Made by a program: the position numbers and the translations under genes. The notes beneath the pieces are model-generated. The model saw only the letters and a list, made by a program, of their open reading frames with translations, was not told where the DNA came from and searched no databases. A stretch of 64,000 nt of DNA from Arthrobacter sp. M2012083. GTDB taxonomy: Bacteria > Actinomycetota > Actinomycetes > Actinomycetales > Micrococcaceae. Where the stretch lies: NCBI RefSeq assembly GCF_000281065.1, contig NZ_AKKK01000018.1, positions 1 to 64,000 of the forward strand, in the 5' to 3' direction. Positions 1 through 8,988 of this stretch are shown here, piece after piece (position 1 is the first letter of the stretch; the number at the start of each line of letters is the position of its first letter).

Positions 1-29
1 CCCCGCCACTTCCTCAGGGAGTGGCGGGG
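1..29 (-). terminator. Terminator hairpin of osmC-like gene
   Basis: A 9-bp perfect stem (CCCCGCCAC with GTGGCGGGG) and an 11-nt loop lie 25 nt downstream of the minus-strand OsmC stop codon. The position fits intrinsic termination, although no long T-tract is visible inside the window. Confidence 0.7.
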
Positions 30-53
30 CTCTTCTGCGCTTTGAAGCTGGTA

Positions 54-482
54 TTACTGCGCGAGCGTGGCATCCAAGGTGATCTCGATGCTGGCCAGAG
101 CGCCGGAGACGGGGCAGCCCGTTTTTGCGTCTTCCGAAATACGGCGGAAGTCCTCTTCGGACAGGCCCGGAACCTTCGCGGTCATGGTCAGGTGGCTGCC
201 AGTGATGCCTGTGCCGGGAACGAAGGTAACGTCAGCTTTGGTCTGAACTTCTTCAGCCGTGAATCCTTCGCCGGCAAGAGCGTGGCTGAAAGCCATGGAG
301 AAGCAAGCGGAGTGGGCAGCGGCAATCAGCTCTTCGGGGCTGGTTTTGCCTCCGGACTGCTCCGTGCGTGCCTTCCATGTGACATCGAACGTGCCCAGTC
401 CTGAACTGTCCAGCGTAGTGTTGCCGGCGCCTTCAATCAGGTTGCCGTTCCAAACCGTGTGTGCGGTGCGTGTTGCTGCCAT
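54..482 (-). CDS. OsmC family peroxiredoxin
   Basis: This 142-residue protein belongs to the OsmC/Ohr superfamily, cytosolic thiol peroxidases that reduce organic hydroperoxides. Two cysteines in the family's usual places are visible: one in the helix ELIAAAHSACFSMAFSHAL and one in the segment KTGCPVSGAL. The start is ATG at 482, preceded by AAGGAG with 5-nt spacing. The in-frame GTG six bases upstream overlaps that ribosome binding site and is unlikely. The gene is monocistronic, with a hairpin just downstream. The sequence resembles the OsmC branch more than Ohr, but I cannot settle the substrate from sequence alone. Confidence 0.9.
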   Translation of the reverse strand: MAATRTAHTVWNGNLIEGAGNTTLDSSGLGTFDVTWKARTEQSGGKTSPEELIAAAHSACFSMAFSHALAGEGFTAEEVQTKADVTFVPGTGITGSHLTMTAKVPGLSEEDFRRISEDAKTGCPVSGALASIEITLDATLAQ

Positions 483-640
483 GTCCACTCCTTGGGGTCG
501 TTGTGAGTCGGCAACCAGCCGTCGGCAGGTGCCATCGGATCAATCCTATGGATTTGCCTGCCGGACCGCACCGCCATTCCGCTGACAGTGGATTGTGACC
601 CTGGACTGGCGAAATGGATACCGAAGTACCCGGGCCAGTT

Positions 641-994
641 CTAGTTCCACAGCGTGGCGATAGCGATGTTGATCAAAGCCAGGCCACCAACGCCGTGGGC
701 CAGGCCCGTTGACACCGGTTCGCCCTTCTTCACTTTGCGCGTTCCGATAACTGCGAGAACGGCTACTGCCACGCCGATGGCGAACTTCACGCCGAGCTTG
801 AAATAGTTTGGATCGGCATCGGGCAGCAAGGGAATCACACCCATCATGGCGATGCCCGTGAGGAGCTGGAGGAAGGCGCCGTCACGCTGGCGCGGGTGGA
901 CGGTTGGTTCCTTGAGGGTGGCGATCCAGTAGCCCACAATCATGGCTGCGCCGACGATGTGCAAGAACACCAGAATGTTGAAGAGAATACTCAT
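641..994 (-). CDS. Small integral membrane protein
   Basis: This 117-residue protein is very hydrophobic, with about four predicted membrane segments (roughly residues 4-24, 42-57, 66-85 and 98-115) joined by short basic loops such as RKVKKGE. I recognise no catalytic motif and assign no function. The ATG at 994 has no ribosome binding site; instead TAAGCT lies exactly 6 nt upstream, as expected for a leaderless mRNA. A near-copy of the palindrome found twice before cydA lies at 1016-1032, just upstream, which hints at shared control. Confidence 0.75.
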   Translation of the reverse strand: MSILFNILVFLHIVGAAMIVGYWIATLKEPTVHPRQRDGAFLQLLTGIAMMGVIPLLPDADPNYFKLGVKFAIGVAVAVLAVIGTRKVKKGEPVSTGLAHGVGGLALINIAIATLWN

Positions 995-1000
995 GGCCCA

Positions 1001-1006
1001 AGCTTA
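1001..1006 (-). promoter_or_regulatory. -10 element, leaderless start at 994
   Basis: TAAGCT on the minus strand is followed by 6 nt and then the ATG at 994. No Shine-Dalgarno sequence lies between them, so transcription probably begins at the start codon. Confidence 0.5.
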
Positions 1007-1015
1007 TCCAGTGGG

Positions 1016-1032
1016 TTCTACGTCCCGTAGCA
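1016..1032. promoter_or_regulatory. Candidate BlaI-like operator
   Basis: TTCTAC-GTCCC-GTAGCA has the same half-site and spacing as the three TTCTAC-N5-GTAGAA sites at 17.9-18.1 kb, with one mismatch in the right arm. It lies just upstream of the -10 of the small membrane protein gene. Confidence 0.35.
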
Positions 1033-1080
1033 AAGCCACGCGGACACGGCTAGGTGCGTTGATGCCTGTGGCCAGGCAAA

Positions 1081-1124
1081 GCAGAAGGGCAGGCTACCGG
1101 TTTCCCGGCAACCTGCCCTTCTGC
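1081..1124 (-). terminator. Terminator of sucB
   Basis: A 13-bp perfect stem (GCAGAAGGGCAGG with CCTGCCCTTCTGC) around an 18-nt loop lies 29 nt downstream of the sucB stop codon on the minus strand. Confidence 0.8.
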
Positions 1125-1152
1125 TTCCAGGCGTGCTTAGTGACGCAGGGTC

Positions 1153-2910
1153 CTAGAGACCGAGGTCTGCTTCGAAAGCGCCTTCTTCAAGGCGGGCCTT
1201 GAGGGTCTGCAGGAAGCGGCCGGCGTCCGCGCCGTCCACCAAGCGGTGGTCGTACGTGAGCGACAGGTACATCATGGAGCGGATAGCGATCGAGTCGTCG
1301 CCGTTTTCGTCGGCAACCACGACGGCGCGCTTGACGATGGCGCCGGTTCCGAGGATGCCTACCTGGGGCTGGTTGATGATCGGGGTATCGAACAGTGCAC
1401 CAACGGAACCGATGTTGGTGATGCTGAATGTGCCACCGGACAGCTCATCCGGGCCGATCTTGCCGTCGCGGGTACGGCCTGCGACATCGGCGATCTTGCT
1501 CGCCAAGCCGGCGAGGTTCAGGTTGCCGGCGTCGGAAATGACTGGTACCAGAAGGCCCTTGTCAGTATCCACGGCAATCGCCAGGTGCTCGGCGTTGTGG
1601 TACGTGATTTCCTGCTTGGATTCGTCGTAGGCAGCATTCAGCTTGGGGTGCTGCTTCAAGGCTTCGGCTACAGCCTTGGCGATGAACGGGAGGAAGGTCA
1701 GCTTGACGCCGTTCTGGGCCTGGAACGAGTTCTTGGCCTTGAGGCGGAGCTTGGCGATCTTGGTCATGTCGACCTCGTGCACCTGGGTCAGCTGAGTGGA
1801 GACCTCAAGGGACTCGCGCATACGGCGGGCAATGACCTGTCGGATGCGAGGGGCCTTCTCGGTGGTTCCACGCAGGGAGGATGCAACCACGGGGGCAGCA
1901 GCCTTGGCGGCGGGAGTTGCAGCCGGAGCAGCTGCAGCGGGGGCTGCGGCCGCCTGCTTTGCTTCTGCGGCGGCCAGAACATCCTGCTTGCGGATGCGGC
2001 CACCGACGCCGGTGCCGGAGACCGACGCGATGTCCACGCCGTGCTGGTTGGCAAGCTTGCGTACCAGGGGGGTGACATAGCCGGATTCCGAAGAACCTTC
2101 AGCGGCTGGAGCAGCTGCGGTTGCCGGAGCAGCAGCGGGTGCCGGGGCGGCGGGCGCGGCGGCAGGTGCCGGTGCAGCAGCGGGAGCAGCCGGAGCCTCG
2201 GCGGCAGGCGCTGCGGCCGGAGCGGGGGCAGCGGGAGCCTCGGCGGATGGCGCTGCAGCCGGAGCGGGAGCCGATGCGGGAGCAGCTGCGCCGGAACCGA
2301 TGATGGCAAGAACGGAGCCAACCTCTGCTGTTTCGTCCTCGCTGACGCGGATTTCCTGCAGGGTGCCGGCAACCGGGGAAGGAATTTCGGTGTCTACCTT
2401 GTCGGTGGAAACCTCGAGGAGGGGTTCGTCCACCTCAACGGTGTCGCCAACAGCCTTGAGCCAGCGGGTGACGGTACCTTCGGTGACGCTCTCACCCAAC
2501 GCAGGGAGGGTTACTTCGTGGCCTTCGCCCGAAGCAGCGGGTGCTTCAGCCGCAGGTGCTTCTTCAGGAGCGGGTGCGGCAGGAGCTTCTTCGGCCGGTG
2601 CTGCCTGCTCTGCGGGTGCGGCAGGGGCTTCCTCGGCCGGTGCGGACTCAGCGGCCGGAGCAGCGGAGCCGGAACCGTCGCCGATTCGGACCAAGGGGGC
2701 GCCTACTTCGGCCGTCTCGTCTTCAGCGACGAGGATTTCTTCGATGACGCCTGAGATCGGAGAAGGGATTTCGGTGTCTACTTTGTCGGTTGAAACCTCG
2801 AGCAACGGCTCGTCGATCTCCACCCGGTCACCAACCTGCTTGAGCCAGCGGGTGACGGTTCCTTCGGTGACACTCTCACCGAGGGCGGGCAAGTTAACGG
2901 ATTCAGACAT
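1153..2910 (-). CDS. sucB: 2-oxoglutarate dehydrogenase E2 (dihydrolipoyl succinyltransferase)
   Basis: This 585-residue acyltransferase core subunit transfers the acyl group from E1 via lipoyl-lysine to CoA. Two lipoyl domains are visible, each with the motif [14 protein letters not shown], so the lipoylated residues should be Lys43 and Lys171. Long Ala/Pro linkers (about 78-130 and 207-272) follow each domain. A peripheral-subunit-binding domain lies near 278-315, and the catalytic domain runs from about 355 to the end, with the active-site motif HRLVDG at 555-560. The start is ATG at 2910, after AAGGAG with a 12-nt spacer. It follows lpdA (E3) on the same strand, 111 nt away. Sequence cannot fully separate the succinyl from the acetyl (AceF) role; two lipoyl domains are common in actinobacterial E2s serving both complexes. 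Confidence 0.92.
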   Translation of the reverse strand: MSESVNLPALGESVTEGTVTRWLKQVGDRVEIDEPLLEVSTDKVDTEIPSPISGVIEEILVAEDETAEVGAPLVRIGDGSGSAAPAAESAPAEEAPAAPAEQAAPAEEAPAAPAPEEAPAAEAPAASGEGHEVTLPALGESVTEGTVTRWLKAVGDTVEVDEPLLEVSTDKVDTEIPSPVAGTLQEIRVSEDETAEVGSVLAIIGSGAAAPASAPAPAAAPSAEAPAAPAPAAAPAAEAPAAPAAAPAPAAAPAAPAPAAAPATAAAPAAEGSSESGYVTPLVRKLANQHGVDIASVSGTGVGGRIRKQDVLAAAEAKQAAAAPAAAAPAATPAAKAAAPVVASSLRGTTEKAPRIRQVIARRMRESLEVSTQLTQVHEVDMTKIAKLRLKAKNSFQAQNGVKLTFLPFIAKAVAEALKQHPKLNAAYDESKQEITYHNAEHLAIAVDTDKGLLVPVISDAGNLNLAGLASKIADVAGRTRDGKIGPDELSGGTFSITNIGSVGALFDTPIINQPQVGILGTGAIVKRAVVVADENGDDSIAIRSMMYLSLTYDHRLVDGADAGRFLQTLKARLEEGAFEADLGL

Positions 2911-3021
2911 GTCGTCCCCGTTCTCCTTATTGATCTTTGTGCGGATGAATTCTGCTGGTTCGGATCGGGTGCAGGCGGCATATTCCGCTGCATGCACCCG
3001 ATCCGTGGGTCTTGGTAAGAC

Positions 3022-4404
3022 TTAGCCGTGGAGAGCCTTGCCCGCGAGGGCAAGGTGGGCTTCGCCCAGGCTTTCGTTCTGGGTGGGGTGGGCGTGGACC
3101 AGCTGGGCCACGTCCTCAGGGTAGGCTTCCCAGTTCACGATCAGCTGGGCCTCACCGATCTGCTCACCCATGCGGGAGCCGATCATGTGGATGCCCACCA
3201 CGGGGCCATCCTTCTGGCGAACAAGCTTGACGATGCCACCGGTGCCGAGGATTGAGCTCTTGCCGTTGCCGGCAAGGTTGTATTCCTGGGTCTGCACCTG
3301 GTCGTCGCCGAACTTTTCCTTGGCGGCCTTTTCCGTGTAGCCCACCGTTGCGATTTCAGGCTCGCAGTAGGTGACCTTGGGGATGTTGATGTCCTCGACG
3401 ATTGCCGGGTTCAGGCCGGCGATTTCCTCGGCGACGAAGATGCCCTGCTGGTAGCCGCGGTGTGCGAGCTGGACGCCAGGGACGATGTCGCCGACGGCAT
3501 AGATGTTGCCGACGCCGGTGTGGAGGCGTTCGTTGGTGATGACGAAGCCACGGTCGATGGTGATGCCGGCTTCTTCGTAGCCAAGGTTGGCGGTCACCGG
3601 ACCGCGGCCAACGGCTACGAGCAGGAGGTCGGCTTCGAACGTTTGGCCGTCAACCAAGGTGACCTTGACGCCGTCGTCGTTCTGCTCAACGCCCTGGAAG
3701 AAGATGCCGGTGGTGAACTTGATGCCGCGCTTCTTGAAGGCACGCTCAAGGTTCTTGACGATCGAGGCGTCCTCGTTCGGAACCAGGGAGGGGAGGCCTT
3801 CAATGATGGTGACATCCACGCCGAAGGACTTCCAGACGGAAGCAAACTCGACACCGATGACGCCGCCGCCCAAGACGATGGCGCTCTTGGGGATGTAGTC
3901 CATGGTGAGGGCCTGGTCCGAGGTGATGACCTTGCCGCCGATTTCCAGGCCGGGGAGTGAACGGGAGTAGGAACCCGTGGCCAGGACAATGTTCTTGCCC
4001 GTGTAGGAAGTGCCGTTCACGACGACGGTGTTGTTGCCCTGGAGCTTGCCTTCACCCTCGATGACGGTGATGCCCTTGGACTTGATAAGTCCCTGGAGGC
4101 CCTTGAACTTACCGGCGATGATGCCGTCCTTGTACGCGTTCACGGCAGACATGTCGATGCTGTCCAGCGTGACGTTCACGCCATACTTGGCGGAATCGCG
4201 TGCATGGTCGGCCAGCTCGGCCGAGTGCAGGAGTGCCTTGGTGGGGATACAGCCGTTGTGCAGGCAGGTTCCGCCAAGCTTTGCCTTTTCCACAAGGCCA
4301 ACGGTGAACCCAAGCTGTACGGCCCGCAGGGCAGTGGCGTAGCCGCCGCTGCCGCCACCGAGTACCAGGATGTCGAATTCTTGCGCAGTTGCCTGATCGG
4401 CCAC
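3022..4404 (-). CDS. lpdA: Dihydrolipoyl dehydrogenase (E3)
   Basis: This 460-residue FAD-dependent enzyme reoxidises dihydrolipoamide on E2 using NAD+. Visible features are the N-terminal FAD-binding Rossmann motif GGGSGGYATALRA (about 17-29), the redox-active disulfide motif GGTCLHNGCIPTK (Cys47 and Cys52), a central NAD-binding motif GGGVIGVEFAS, and the C-terminal HAHPTQNE, which carries the His-Glu pair of the dimer partner's active site. The start is GTG at 4404, preceded by GAGGGAG with 7-nt spacing. The upstream in-frame ATGs lack a ribosome binding site, and N-terminal similarity to the family begins at this GTG. It probably shares expression with sucB. Confidence 0.95.
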   Translation of the reverse strand: MADQATAQEFDILVLGGGSGGYATALRAVQLGFTVGLVEKAKLGGTCLHNGCIPTKALLHSAELADHARDSAKYGVNVTLDSIDMSAVNAYKDGIIAGKFKGLQGLIKSKGITVIEGEGKLQGNNTVVVNGTSYTGKNIVLATGSYSRSLPGLEIGGKVITSDQALTMDYIPKSAIVLGGGVIGVEFASVWKSFGVDVTIIEGLPSLVPNEDASIVKNLERAFKKRGIKFTTGIFFQGVEQNDDGVKVTLVDGQTFEADLLLVAVGRGPVTANLGYEEAGITIDRGFVITNERLHTGVGNIYAVGDIVPGVQLAHRGYQQGIFVAEEIAGLNPAIVEDINIPKVTYCEPEIATVGYTEKAAKEKFGDDQVQTQEYNLAGNGKSSILGTGGIVKLVRQKDGPVVGIHMIGSRMGEQIGEAQLIVNWEAYPEDVAQLVHAHPTQNESLGEAHLALAGKALHG

Positions 4405-4632
4405 TAAAACGCTCCCTCGCGTGAATGATGACACGGGACTGCGTGCCATCTGGTCTTTGGAACTTGTTCTGCCGTGATTATGCCAGCACCTAAGTTCTCT
4501 TGCATTTGTGACTATCGAGTTCACCTTAGCGAACCACCTACCCATGCTCCACCCTCTGCGGGCGTTTGTGGAGCGCTTGTGTCGAGACTCACGTTCACTT
4601 GTGACACAGCGCTACACCCCGCATAATTCCGG

Positions 4633-4677
4633 GGTTGCGCGGGCCCCGGACGACGATCGTCAGGGACCTGCGCAACC
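4633..4677 (-). terminator. Terminator of pepA
   Basis: GGTTGCGCGGG pairs with CCTGCGCAACC over 11 positions with one G-U wobble. It lies 24 nt downstream of the pepA stop codon on the minus strand. A small GACGATCGTC palindrome sits in the loop. Confidence 0.5.
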
Positions 4678-4700
4678 AGGAAGGGCGTGGGGGAGTGGAG

Positions 4701-6224
4701 CTAGGCGGAGACCGCCAGGAGATCCTCGGCGTAGGCAACCAAGGTACGGACGGTGCATCCGGTCCCCTGCTTGGGCGTGTAACCATACGGGGCGCCGTTG
4801 TTGAACGAGGGACCGGCGATGTCCACGTGGGCCCACGGGATCTGCTGGCCGTCGCCGTTCTTGCCCACGAACTCACGAAGGAAGACTGCTGCGGTCATCA
4901 TGCCACCGTTGCGCTCACCGATGTTGGCAAGGTCTGCCACCTGCGAGTCAAGGCTCGGGCGGAGTTCTTCGGGCAGCGGCATGGGCCAAACCAGCTCGCC
5001 CGCCCTGTCGGCCGCTGACTTCAGTGCTGCCGTGACGGAATCGGATCCCATGACGCCGGCAGTACGCAAGCCCAGTGCAATCAGCTGTGCGCCGGTCAGT
5101 GTTGCCACGTCAATGATGGCGTCCGGCTTCTCCATGCTGGCGGCGACAATGCCGTCGGCCATCACCAAACGGCCCTCGGCGTCCGTGTTCAGAACCTCAA
5201 CAGTCTTCCCGCCGTAGATGGTGAACACGTCAGCAGGCCGCGCTGCGGCACCTGAGGGCATGTTCTCCGCGATGCAGAGCCAGGCGGTTGCCTTCAGTGG
5301 CAGGCCCAGCGAGGCGATGGCCAGGACGGTGTTAAGTACGACGGCGGCGCCCGCCATGTCGCTCTTCATGTCGCCCATGCCGAGGGCCGGCTTAATGGAG
5401 ATGCCTCCGGTGTCGAACGTGATGCCTTTGCCAACGAGGGCAATCTTCTTCGTGGCTTTCGCGGGAGCGTATTCCACTTTCACGAGGCGGGGCTGGCGGG
5501 TAGAGCCCTTGCCGACGCCGAGGATGCCCCCGAAGCCTTCCTTTTCCAGACGCTTTTCGTCCCACACTGTGATCTTGACCGGGAGGCCTTTGGCGAGTTC
5601 CTTGGCGGACTCGGCGAACGACTCGGGGTACAGGTGGCTTGGGGGCTGGTTGACCAAGGTGCGGGTCGCGTTGACCGCGCGGGCGAGCACAATTGCCCGG
5701 TCCAGTGCGGGCTGGGCGGACTTTGCGTCGACATCCGAGAAAATCAGGGCCTTGGCCACCGGAGCCTTCAGCCCATCCTTGCTGGATCGGTGCTCCGTGT
5801 ATGAGTAAGCGCCCAAGGCGGCTCCTTCGGCGACCGCAGCGACATCGGCGAGGGTCGCCGTCGGGAAGGCCAAAGTGACTGAGGAGGCTCCGGCAAGCTG
5901 GCGAACAGCGGATCCTGCGGCGCGCCGTAGGGCTTCTTCGCTGAGGCTGCCGACATCGGACAGCTTTCCTACGCCTGCAAGGACAAGAATCCCCGAGCCT
6001 GTTTCCGGCAGGCCCGGAAGCCGGTGAACCTGGTCCGCGGCGCCGGTGATCCCCAAAAGCTGCAGGGAGCCCGCAACGGATTCGGCGGCTTTCGCGCTCA
6101 ACGGGTTGGACAGCAGTACCGGCCCGTCCGCTCCTTGGGCAACACCGATCACAAGTGCGTCGCTGGGCGACTTTTTCAGGTCCTTGGCGATGATGCCCAG
6201 GATGATGTCAGTAGTCTTGACCAC
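4701..6224 (-). CDS. pepA: Leucyl aminopeptidase (M17)
   Basis: This 507-residue cytosolic metallopeptidase removes N-terminal residues from peptides and binds two metal ions. Its hallmark is NTDAEGRL at 346-353. The metal and catalytic lysine region VGKGITFDTGG is at 264-274, and further conserved metal-binding acids lie in MGDMKSDMAG near 283-292. The N-terminal 170 residues form the macro-like domain typical of M17 enzymes. The start is GTG at 6224 with a modest GAGG upstream; there is no better in-frame ATG. It is upstream of lpdA and sucB on the same strand, but a 296-bp gap with a hairpin separates them, so it is likely a separate transcript. Confidence 0.95.
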   Translation of the reverse strand: MVKTTDIILGIIAKDLKKSPSDALVIGVAQGADGPVLLSNPLSAKAAESVAGSLQLLGITGAADQVHRLPGLPETGSGILVLAGVGKLSDVGSLSEEALRRAAGSAVRQLAGASSVTLAFPTATLADVAAVAEGAALGAYSYTEHRSSKDGLKAPVAKALIFSDVDAKSAQPALDRAIVLARAVNATRTLVNQPPSHLYPESFAESAKELAKGLPVKITVWDEKRLEKEGFGGILGVGKGSTRQPRLVKVEYAPAKATKKIALVGKGITFDTGGISIKPALGMGDMKSDMAGAAVVLNTVLAIASLGLPLKATAWLCIAENMPSGAAARPADVFTIYGGKTVEVLNTDAEGRLVMADGIVAASMEKPDAIIDVATLTGAQLIALGLRTAGVMGSDSVTAALKSAADRAGELVWPMPLPEELRPSLDSQVADLANIGERNGGMMTAAVFLREFVGKNGDGQQIPWAHVDIAGPSFNNGAPYGYTPKQGTGCTVRTLVAYAEDLLAVSA

Positions 6225-6575
6225 GAGGATGTGTCCTCACTTCTCTCTGCATTGCATGGCGGGGCCGCATGTTTGGCGGCCTGCCCCGGTACGCGCCCGA
6301 CGTCTTCTTGCGACGGCGGCCTTGGTCTTCAGGGCCGCCGGGGCGGCCCGTTTCGATCGTAGTCTCTTGAACGCTGCGGACGGCAATTAAATGAGAGCTG
6401 CGGCACATCGGGGGCAGGAATGCCTGCACGGCGTGGAGCGTTGTATGGATTAATAGAGTCCCGCGGCCAATCAATGGTGCCCGGTGTCGTCATGCCGCCG
6501 GGTGTCAGGAGCTTGCTGCCCTGTGGTTGGCGCCCGGGACTTCCCCCAACTTTGTCATTGCGAAAGGAACACGCC
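6225..6575. other. 351-bp divergent intergenic region
   Basis: This lies between the divergent pepA and PAC2 genes and must carry both promoters. On the minus strand TTGCCG and TACGAT occur with a 19-nt spacer ahead of pepA, a weak promoter candidate. On the plus strand an AT-rich stretch near 6445-6458 is the likeliest promoter area for the PAC2 gene. No open reading frame here has coding character. Confidence 0.4.
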
Positions 6576-7514
6576 GTGTTTGAACGGATATCCGGCTCCC
6601 TCCTGGACCCCGAATCGCTGTACGCGCGAAACATTGAGACCTTCCACAGCCCCGGGCTTCGCGGGCTGAACATGGTCATGGGATTCACGGGCTTTGCCGA
6701 TGCCGGTCACGTGGTCCGGCAGATCAACGCGGAACTGTTGGACGAACTGGGCGCCGAGGTGGTGGCCATGTTCGACGCCGACCAACTCATCGACTACCGT
6801 TCGAGGCGGCCCCACATCAGCTTCGTGGAAGACCATCTGCAGGACTACCAAGCGCCAAAGCTCGGCCTGTACAAGCTGAATGACGGCCTCGGCCAGCCGT
6901 TCCTGCTGCTTGCCGGCTTCGAACCCGACCTCCAGTGGGAGCGCTTCTCGAGGGCCGTCGTCGGAATTGTCGAAGAGCTCGACGTCAACCTGGTGACCTG
7001 GATCCATTCCATCCCCATGCCCGTCCCGCACACACGGCCTGTTGGAGTGACGGTCCATGGCAACATGCCGGAGCTCATTGACGGAATTTCAAGTTGGAAA
7101 CCCACGGTGGATGTTCCTGCTGCCATTGGACACATTCTGGAACTCCGGCTCACCGAAGCGGAACGCCATGTGGCCGGCTACGTCATCCATGTCCCGCATT
7201 ACCTGTCTGAAGCTGAGTACCCGCCGGCCGCCGTCGCCGGTTTGGAATACCTGGGGGCGGCAACGTCGCTCATGCTGCCAACGGACAGGCTCCGGGAAGC
7301 CGGGCGTGAAGTGGGCCGCCAGATCGCGGAACAGATCGAGGCTTCCGAAGAAGTCCAGGCAGTAGTGACGAATCTCGAGACGCGCTACGACGAGAAATCC
7401 GAGGGCATCGTCCGCCGGTCGTTGCTGGCAGATGAGAATGACGAGCTGCCCAACGCCGAGGATATCGGAGCTGCCGTGGAGGCGTACTTGGCGCGTAAAG
7501 ACTCGCCTCAATAA
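6576..7514 (+). CDS. PAC2 family protein
   Basis: This 312-residue protein belongs to the PAC2 family (proteasome-assembly-chaperone-2-like fold), found in most actinobacteria. Family landmarks include the early segment GLRGLNMVMGFTGFADAGHV and the later IHSIPMPVPHTRP. The molecular role in bacteria is not settled; a link to proteasome biology is only suggested by the fold. The start is GTG at 6576, preceded by AAAGGA with suitable spacing. The longer in-frame extension to 6420 lacks a ribosome binding site and has low-complexity, non-conserved sequence. The MFS transporter begins 36 nt downstream. Confidence 0.88.
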   Translation: MFERISGSLLDPESLYARNIETFHSPGLRGLNMVMGFTGFADAGHVVRQINAELLDELGAEVVAMFDADQLIDYRSRRPHISFVEDHLQDYQAPKLGLYKLNDGLGQPFLLLAGFEPDLQWERFSRAVVGIVEELDVNLVTWIHSIPMPVPHTRPVGVTVHGNMPELIDGISSWKPTVDVPAAIGHILELRLTEAERHVAGYVIHVPHYLSEAEYPPAAVAGLEYLGAATSLMLPTDRLREAGREVGRQIAEQIEASEEVQAVVTNLETRYDEKSEGIVRRSLLADENDELPNAEDIGAAVEAYLARKDSPQ

Positions 7515-7537
7515 ATCAGCTTTGAGTTGCCTGCAGG

Positions 7538-7543
7538 CATAAT
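7538..7543 (+). promoter_or_regulatory. -10 element, leaderless start at 7550
   Basis: CATAAT is followed by exactly 6 nt and the GTG start at 7550. The GGTGG between them is too close to act as a ribosome binding site, so a leaderless transcript is likely. Confidence 0.55.
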
Positions 7544-7549
7544 TGGTGG

Positions 7550-8905
7550 GTGAATGCTCCCCGCGCCTGGCTCATCTGGACGATCGGCGTGTTCGCCTAC
7601 CTTGTTGCCGTGGCGCAGCGAACCTCGTTCGGCGTAGCAGGGCTGGAAGCCACTGAGAGATTCCATGCCAGTGCGGCTGCCGTCTCATTTTTCACGGTGC
7701 TTCAACTCCTGGTTTATGCCGGGCTGCAGATCCCCGTCGGCGTCCTGGTAGACAGGTTCGGTTCACGGGCCATGGTCGCCGGTGGTGCCGTGCTCATGGG
7801 GCTGGGGCAGTTGCAGTTGGCCTTTGCGGACAGTGTTCCCGGGGGAGTCCTGGGCCGCGTCCTGGTGGGAGCCGGCGATGCGATGACCTTCATTTCGGTG
7901 ATCCGTCTGGTCCCGTTGTGGTTCGCTCCTTCCAAGGTTCCACTGGTCACGCAGCTGACTGGCATGTGTGGCCAACTCGGCCAACTCTTCAGTGTTGTTC
8001 CGTTCGCGTTGCTTCTCCACACTGCCGGATGGACACCGGCGTTCCTTACCCTGGCAGCTATGTCAGTCTTGGCAGTGGTCCTCGTGCTCGCTGTGCTTCG
8101 GGACGCACCACCCGGGCACCCGCCGAGGGACACCGGCCAAGGTCTCCGTGCCACCGGTATCTCGCTGTCCCGCGCGTGGAAACAGCCCGGAACCCGGTTG
8201 GGCCTCTGGAGCCATTTCACTGTGCAGTTCAGCGGGAACCTTTTTGCCATGACCTGGGGCTATCCCTTCCTGCTGTCTGCCCAGGGACTCGATGCTGGGA
8301 CGGTCTCAGGCCTCATGGCACTGTTTGTGGCCACAGCGATTGTTGCCGGCCCCGGTTTTGGCCGCTTCGTCTCCAAACATCCCATGCGAAGATCGGCCAT
8401 GGTCCTGCTGATTGCCCTGGCTACAGCCTTGGCTTGGGCTGCTGTGCTTATCCTTCCGGAACGCGCCCCGCTGTGGCTCCTGGCCGTTCTGGTGGTGGTG
8501 CTTGCTGTCGGCGGGCCCGGGTCAATGATTGGATTCGATTTCGCCAGGACATTCAACCCCTCGCACCGGATCGGCACGGCAACGGGGATAGTCAACGTTG
8601 GCGGTTTTATTGCGGCGCTCGTCGCCATTTACCTCATCGGTTTGGTACTCGACCTCCTGTACGCCAGTGGGTTCTCCGGTGGTGATCTTTACGGGCTTGC
8701 GCCGTTCCGGATTGCCCTCAGCGTCCAGTTCGTTCTGCTGGGCCTTGGAACCGTGCTCATCCTCGTGACACGGCGGAAAGTGCGTCGGCAGATGGCATCC
8801 CAGGGGATCCACGTGCAGCCGTTGATGGCCGCCCTCGCCAGGCAGCGTCAGGAACGGATCGAGCGGCGTCGAGCCGCACGGCCAGTTTCTCCGGACGAGC
8901 ACTAG
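7550..8905 (+). CDS. MFS transporter
   Basis: This 451-residue protein is a twelve-segment major facilitator superfamily permease. The motif-A-like loop DRFGSRAMVAGG follows the second membrane segment near residue 65, a long cytosolic loop lies near 190-215, and the C-terminal tail is basic (RQRQERIERRRAARP). The substrate is unknown. The start is GTG at 7550 with a -10 hexamer 6 nt upstream. It lies between the PAC2 and DUF4192 genes on the same strand, a neighbourhood that may be conserved near sigA, which would suggest a housekeeping role rather than acquired resistance. Confidence 0.85.
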   Translation: MNAPRAWLIWTIGVFAYLVAVAQRTSFGVAGLEATERFHASAAAVSFFTVLQLLVYAGLQIPVGVLVDRFGSRAMVAGGAVLMGLGQLQLAFADSVPGGVLGRVLVGAGDAMTFISVIRLVPLWFAPSKVPLVTQLTGMCGQLGQLFSVVPFALLLHTAGWTPAFLTLAAMSVLAVVLVLAVLRDAPPGHPPRDTGQGLRATGISLSRAWKQPGTRLGLWSHFTVQFSGNLFAMTWGYPFLLSAQGLDAGTVSGLMALFVATAIVAGPGFGRFVSKHPMRRSAMVLLIALATALAWAAVLILPERAPLWLLAVLVVVLAVGGPGSMIGFDFARTFNPSHRIGTATGIVNVGGFIAALVAIYLIGLVLDLLYASGFSGGDLYGLAPFRIALSVQFVLLGLGTVLILVTRRKVRRQMASQGIHVQPLMAALARQRQERIERRRAARPVSPDEH

Positions 8906-8988
8906 GAAGCCTGCGCTGCTGCAGCAGCTTTTCCACATAGTCATGATGGTTACTGTCTCCTCCGGCAGGAGTTGAGCAGGGTGGAACC

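Noticed and set aside
1246..2754. Long plus-strand open frame opposite sucB
   Set aside because: It is antisense to the Ala/Pro-rich linkers and lipoyl domains of E2; its Gly/Ser/Cys-rich translation has no domain.
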